Below are positions 22,234 to 24,679 of a DNA stretch of 24,679 bases, in pieces; the stretch's first letter is position 1, and each line of letters opens with the position of its first letter. Below the pieces are notes generated by a model. It was not told the DNA's origin and ran no database searches. It saw nothing but the letters and a program-made list of their open reading frames with translations. The translations under genes were made by a program, and so were the position numbers. This DNA comes from Lingula anatina (lineage: Eukaryota; Brachiopoda; Lingulata; Lingulida; Lingulidae): positions 17,967-42,645 of the forward strand of contig NW_019773824.1 in assembly GCF_001039355.2 (NCBI RefSeq). The letters are read 5' to 3'.

Positions 22234-23455
22234 AAAGAAAACAATTTTATTTACACCTTATTACATTTTTAAACTGAAATTATTCAGTGTGTATAGTAAA
22301 TGTCATTGTTTCACAGAGAATACCTGAAGAAAATGCCTTTCTAATACCTAAAAAAAGTATTTCTGAAAATTCTCATATTTGTTTCAAACTGACTGTATTC
22401 AAATACCTTTCTAAAATCTGCAAGGTTTCGGCACACAGGAGGGGACATCTAACAAGTCGTATAGCCAGATGACCATACATGGCGGGATAATGTGCTCTGA
22501 TCACTTTATCAAAAGTCCCTCGTAGTGTGCTGATATCTGAACGCTGAGAGCCAAGCTCAAACTGCCCAGAATCTAGGATGCTGCCTGGAAAACAATAGAG
22601 ACACACTGCACTTATACTATTTATAAACTGTCTAATCTACCCAAATAATAAAAGGTGTAGATCTAGATGTTTATACATACTGTACAAAAATAACATGATA
22701 AGCAAAAGCAGACAATGAAGCAAAAATTTCACATCAATCTCTAAATGGCGCAATGAACAGATAATCCATTTGCAACATTTTGATACAGAGAGGGTAATTT
22801 TTACTTCAATTGACAGATGTCAATCGGGGTGACACTTACCTCCATGGAGCACCAGAAAGAGAACATTTGTGTTGCACACAGGTGATGGTGATAACTTGGA
22901 GGATGGAGTGTTCGGAGGGGAATGGTCAGACCTCTTAGGTCTCGATTTCATGGACTGGAATTGCTCTAGGCGACGACTAAATGTGGAATCTGTACCTAGG
23001 TAATAAATGCACACAAAAAGAGCATTACGATTAGGTCATATATTATAGAAGGCAATCTAAGTTACATATAGCCATGTCATTACCTTATTTTTGATATTTG
23101 TACTTCTGCCACCTTACACTACAAACTACTACGTTACCTTAAATGCTACCTGTTAATGTCAAACTTTTCTGAAAGGCCAAATGTCACATATAATACCAAA
23201 TGATCCTATGTACTGTAACACATGAACCAGGTGTTGCAGGATGTTATCAAATAATACCAGCACTCTTACTTTCTCCTAGAGTATCAGCATCCTCAGCTTC
23301 ATGGATCATCTGACAGTCTATACTGTCCAAGTATTCCTCTTCCAGGATTTCATCAGGGGCTAGTTTGCCAGCATGGTCACCAGATGAGAGGGCCTCCATA
23401 CTACTGGTCCTCACAACACCAGAGACTGCCGTGTTGGCATCCTCTGCAAATTCCT
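12693..23455 (-). CDS. PITPNM: Membrane-associated phosphatidylinositol transfer protein, PITPNM/Nir/rdgB family (3' part, 15 exons)
   Basis: Exons 23455-23270, 22995-22840, 22584-22407, 22032-21828, 18832-18373, 18055-17885, 17362-17207, 16683-16535, 16129-16013, 15668-15552, 15157-15009, 14270-14121, 13843-13660, 13385-13257 and 13028-12693. The phases match and 2843 nt plus one upstream base gives about 947 residues and TAG. In animals the family exchanges phosphatidylinositol and phosphatidic acid at ER-plasma membrane contacts and supports PLC signalling; in flies loss causes retinal degeneration. Seen here in order: an acidic region with a FFAT-like [15 protein letters not shown] and YGHLAIRLV; the DDHD region ([59 protein letters not shown]); and the LNS2 region ([60 protein letters not shown]). 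The PITP domain lies beyond the right edge. The DDHD nucleophile is Cys and the LNS2 site is SIDGS, both lacking catalytic residues, as in known members. Confidence 0.95.
13257..13385 (-). CDS. PITPNM: PITPNM exon: LNS2, [14 protein letters not shown]
   Basis: Acceptor GTGTAG|GCAGAG and donor GCCCAG|GTATGT, 43 codons, phase 0. It encodes [20 protein letters not shown] and [14 protein letters not shown]. Confidence 0.96.
13660..13843 (-). CDS. PITPNM: PITPNM exon: LNS2 core
   Basis: Acceptor TATTCCAG|GCATTG and donor GTGAG|GTAGGG, phase 2 to 0. It encodes [18 protein letters not shown] and [20 protein letters not shown]. Confidence 0.96.
14121..14270 (-). CDS. PITPNM: PITPNM exon: start of LNS2 (FSIDGSF)
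   Basis: Acceptor AATTCCAG|AGGTGA and donor GTCAG|GTAATG, phase 2 at both ends. It encodes [33 protein letters not shown] and [12 protein letters not shown]. The HAD-like motif reads SIDGS where lipins have DxDGT, so this is a phosphatidic acid-binding module and not a phosphatase. Confidence 0.96.
14541..14752 (+). mobile_element. Roughly 210-bp non-autonomous DNA element, copy 1
   Basis: Starts CCCCATTTCCATAGATT and ends TCTAAAATCTATGGGAATAG, imperfect terminal inverted repeats containing GATCGATCTA. CAAAC occurs on both flanks (14535-14539 and 14753-14757), a possible 5-bp target duplication. It has no coding capacity and lies in a PITPNM intron. A second copy at 20524-20715 is in the opposite orientation. 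Confidence 0.7.
15009..15157 (-). CDS. PITPNM: PITPNM exon: [14 protein letters not shown] segment
   Basis: Acceptor TGTTAAG|GTTGAC and donor GTCAG|GTATGT, phase 0 to 2. It encodes [20 protein letters not shown] and [10 protein letters not shown]. Confidence 0.95.
15552..15668 (-). CDS. PITPNM: PITPNM exon: [10 protein letters not shown] segment
   Basis: Acceptor CATTGCAG|AATGTA and donor GAAAAA|GTAAGA, 39 codons, phase 0. It encodes [24 protein letters not shown] and LSREK. Confidence 0.94.
16013..16129 (-). CDS. PITPNM: PITPNM exon after DDHD
   Basis: Acceptor TTCCCTTAG|ATTGTG and donor GTCAGA|GTAAGT, 39 codons, phase 0. It encodes IVRQDDMY through [15 protein letters not shown]. Confidence 0.92.
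16242..16397. mobile_element. hAT-like miniature element
   Basis: 156 bp bounded by perfect 15-bp inverted repeats CAGGCCCGTAGCCAG. The interior has long G and C runs that extend the fold. The termini resemble the CAG..GTAGC ends of hAT-type elements. No clean 8-bp target duplication is visible. It lies in a PITPNM intron. Confidence 0.72.
16535..16683 (-). CDS. PITPNM: PITPNM exon: C-terminal DDHD
   Basis: Acceptor ATTTCCAG|TTGTG and donor AGACAG|GTACAG, phase 1 to 0. It encodes [18 protein letters not shown] and [20 protein letters not shown], the last DDHD block. Confidence 0.96.
17207..17362 (-). CDS. PITPNM: PITPNM exon: Ser-rich linker within DDHD
   Basis: Acceptor CTACTGTAG|TGGAG and donor CGTCAG|GTAAAC, phase 1 at both ends. 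It encodes [12 protein letters not shown] and [17 protein letters not shown], resembling the SEISIASQ segment of vertebrate members and a plausible phosphorylation site. Confidence 0.87.
17885..18055 (-). CDS. PITPNM: PITPNM exon: central DDHD ([19 protein letters not shown])
   Basis: Acceptor CTATTCCAG|TTCC and donor TGTTG|GTGAGC, phase 1 at both ends. It carries the DDHD-domain signature FHxxDPxxxRLEPLL and then [10 protein letters not shown]. Confidence 0.94.
18373..18832 (-). CDS. PITPNM: PITPNM exon: N-terminal DDHD domain
   Basis: Acceptor TATTTTCAG|GTGTGC and donor CACA|GTAAGA, phase 0 to 1. It begins [19 protein letters not shown], passes through a long Ser/Arg-rich insert typical of the family, and resumes with [20 protein letters not shown]. 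Confidence 0.95.
20134..20343 (+). pseudogene. Fragment of a non-LTR retrotransposon endonuclease domain
   Basis: A plus-strand frame of 69 residues between a TGA and a TAG reads [20 protein letters not shown], then IYVQN, then [18 protein letters not shown]. This is the C-terminal signature of the exonuclease-endonuclease-phosphatase fold of LINE-type ORF2 proteins (LLDHIY then SDHDPV). No reverse transcriptase follows, so it is a relic, antisense to PITPNM. Confidence 0.65.
20524..20715 (-). mobile_element. Roughly 200-bp non-autonomous DNA element, copy 2 (inverted)
   Basis: A diverged reverse-complement copy of 14541-14752: it shares GATCGATCTATCCCC, GGGGAGTCTCACTAGATTA and GGGAGTTAGGTCG in reverse order. 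The ends read ACCCCATTTCC and GGGAATGCGCT. The flanks GTAAG and CTAAG match at four of five bases. Confidence 0.7.
21405..21530. repeat. Isolated GC-rich block with 9-bp tandem repeats
   Basis: GC- and CpG-rich sequence in an AT-rich intron. From 21472 to about 21506 it consists of roughly four GGAGCCGGC-type units. It is not recognisable as coding or as an RNA gene. Confidence 0.6.
21534..21563. repeat. 30-bp near-perfect palindrome
   Basis: AGTACCGCCAGCGTA is followed directly by its inverse with one mismatch, which would be a G-U pair in RNA. It sits just after the GC-rich block. Confidence 0.85.
21771..21812. repeat. (TGTAA)n microsatellite
   Basis: Eight perfect TGTAA units starting 15 nt inside the intron from the donor at 21827. 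Confidence 0.95.
21828..22032 (-). CDS. PITPNM: PITPNM exon: [17 protein letters not shown] region
   Basis: Acceptor CTTCCAG|CTTAAGC and donor GGACAG|GTATGT, phase 2 to 0. It ends in [14 protein letters not shown], which leads directly into VCMIGDC of the next exon across a 3-kb intron. Confidence 0.93.
22191..22233. repeat. (TA)n(CA)n microsatellite
   Basis: About ten TA units run directly into about eleven CA units, in a PITPNM intron. Confidence 0.95.
22407..22584 (-). CDS. PITPNM: PITPNM exon: YGHLAIRLV region
   Basis: Acceptor TTTTCCAG|GCAGC and donor GAAAG|GTATTT, phase 1 to 2. It encodes [26 protein letters not shown] and CAETLQILE, a block conserved in all PITPNM proteins. Confidence 0.93.
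22840..22995 (-). CDS. PITPNM: PITPNM exon: Ser/Pro linker into LFLVLHGG
   Basis: Acceptor TTACCTAG|GTACAG and donor TGGAG|GTAAGT, phase 1 at both ends. It has a basic, Ser/Pro-rich stretch ([16 protein letters not shown]) and then the family hallmark VLFLVLHGG. Confidence 0.9.
23270..23455 (-). CDS. PITPNM: PITPNM exon: acidic linker with FFAT-like motif
   Basis: Acceptor GGTTTCAG|AGGAA and donor GAGAAA|GTAAGA, phase 1 at both ends. It is rich in Glu and Asp and contains [11 protein letters not shown]. This is the most upstream exon I can support; the exon before it must end in phase 1. Confidence 0.82.
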
Positions 23456-24679
23456 CTGAAACCAGAATAAGTGCAATGTGATCACATCAGATATGTAAAT
23501 CTATATCATTGCACTTCTTATCATTTTAGATTTTATATAATATTTTTATATCTTATATTTTATTTCATATTATATTCAAGATGGGGCAGATATATAACAA
23601 AGCAATAAAATCTGCACGGCAAATGATTCTAGTAACTTTAAATGTGTTGTTCAAAGCAAGATGCCTTGAAAATGTAATCTGGTTGACTGCTTGACTGTTA
23701 TTTTCATGGACTTAAGTTTTAGGCTTCGTTCACATGCAATGTCTATTTTCTAAATTCTATTTTCTATTTGCGGTATGTCTTATGATCACGGTCTGTGGCC
23801 TGAATATCCCGGCATAATTACTGGCAGCGCGAGCCAGTTAATATAAGTTACTATAAGTAACTGGCTCGCGCTGCCAGTAATTACGCGGCGGGATATTCAG
23901 GGCACAGACCGTGATCATAAGATAGCGCAAATAGAAAATAGAAAATAGACATTGCATGTGAACGAAGCCTTATATGCCCTGGATTAAGTCACATAAATAT
24001 GGCACATCAATTATCACAGTAACTCACAAAATGTAACCTTAAAAATAATGACTTTCTCACTTGACAGCAGTAAGTGGTGATAACAAGTGCAAAGAAGCAT
24101 ACCTTTATTACCAAGCTGCACAATGTGGGTTTTTTTAATTACCTGTTCTTACAAATATAGTTATCTTTTAAATTTACAAATTGAGAGAAGATATGGACTG
24201 AAATACTTCCCAGTTTGCTGTAAATGCACACTGCAAAAATTCTGCAGAAATGGCTTAATGGTGCTACAGGGCTAAAGATGATAAGAACACCATTATTCTT
24301 GAATTACTGAATCCAGACATGCCCTGCCTCAATTACTGAGCATTTCCAGGAATACAGCTTGATGTTCCAGGGGTATATCTCATTTATCAACTTGTGTAAA
24401 TTAATTTCCCCCTCTTTGAATGTCGATCCTGCTTTGTCTGTTTTATTTATTACTCTTATTTTCATAAGACAGATCATGGCTGTGTCATTGTGATGCATGC
24501 TTTTTAACCTAGCAAATATTGTCACTTTAACATTGAAATGGCCCTTTGTGTTTTGTAAAAAAAAACATAGATTTATTGCTGGTGGTATAAAAAAACTTAA
24601 AAACACTAACACTACTACATACGTGTGTATTATGTTAATGAACAACATACAGAAACTGTGCTGTAACACAAATATAATC
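23456..24679 (-). other. PITPNM intron sequence to the right edge
   Basis: No supported coding exon. It contains the foldback element 23722-23969. Two good-looking donors (after 24025 and near 24150) would create a TAG across the junction with the exon at 23455, so they are unlikely. A 13-nt stretch at 24103-24115 has flanking splice sites of the right phase but is too short to trust. The frame at 24304-24669 is not recognisable. Confidence 0.6.
23722..23969. mobile_element. Foldback miniature element, PIF/Harbinger-like
   Basis: 248 bp, almost entirely one inverted repeat: the two arms of about 120 bp match with few differences around a short centre near TAAGTTACTATAAG. Ends are GGCTTCGTTCACATGCAATG and its complement, flanked by TTA on both sides (23719-23721 and 23970-23972). 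A TTA duplication and GG-starting termini fit PIF/Harbinger-derived elements. No coding capacity. Confidence 0.85.

Noticed and set aside
24304-24669. 121-codon minus-strand frame as an upstream PITPNM exon
   Set aside because: Hydrophobic and low-similarity content unlike the PITPNM linker or PITP domain, and no donor of phase 1.

Overview
The window is nuclear DNA from an invertebrate animal. It is AT-rich and intron-dense, full of simple repeats and short transposon relics, and its exons are bounded by GT-AG sites. I cannot name the species. The gene content fits an aquatic invertebrate with motile cilia, since one gene encodes an outer-dynein-arm docking subunit.

Three spliced genes lie head to tail on the minus strand. 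Going down in coordinate (that is, 5' to 3' along the genes): (1) a PITPNM/rdgB-type membrane-associated phosphatidylinositol transfer protein, with 15 exons between 23455 and 12693. Its DDHD and LNS2 regions and stop codon are present, and its N-terminal PITP lipid-transfer domain lies beyond the right edge. (2) an ODAD1 (CCDC114)/CCDC63-family coiled-coil protein, apparently complete: one non-coding exon plus ten coding exons, 594 codons, 9838 to 3999. (3) a small secreted cysteine-rich protein of the prokineticin/astakine (colipase-like) fold, three exons, 135 codons, 3384 to 2120. I built every exon chain by hand. Splice phases match at every junction and the summed coding lengths are divisible by three in all three genes.

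The leftmost 2.1 kb contains no gene I recognise. The PITPNM 3' untranslated region runs roughly from 12692 to 10530 and is followed by a short interval carrying the ODAD1 promoter, which has a perfect palindromic CRE-like site. The PITPNM introns hold most of the mobile DNA: a 248-bp foldback element with TTA duplications, two inverted copies of a roughly 210-bp element, a hAT-like miniature element, a fragment of a LINE-type endonuclease ORF, and an isolated GC-rich block ending in a 30-bp palindrome.

The three proteins have no obvious shared pathway: lipid transfer at ER-plasma membrane contacts, ciliary dynein docking, and an extracellular cysteine-rich ligand. The observations most worth following are splicing oddities in the docking-complex gene (an inferred GC-AG intron, two in-frame acceptors inside a 15-bp direct duplication, and a symmetric 108-nt exon), a lost tenth cysteine in the prokineticin-like protein, and a FFAT-like motif in PITPNM.
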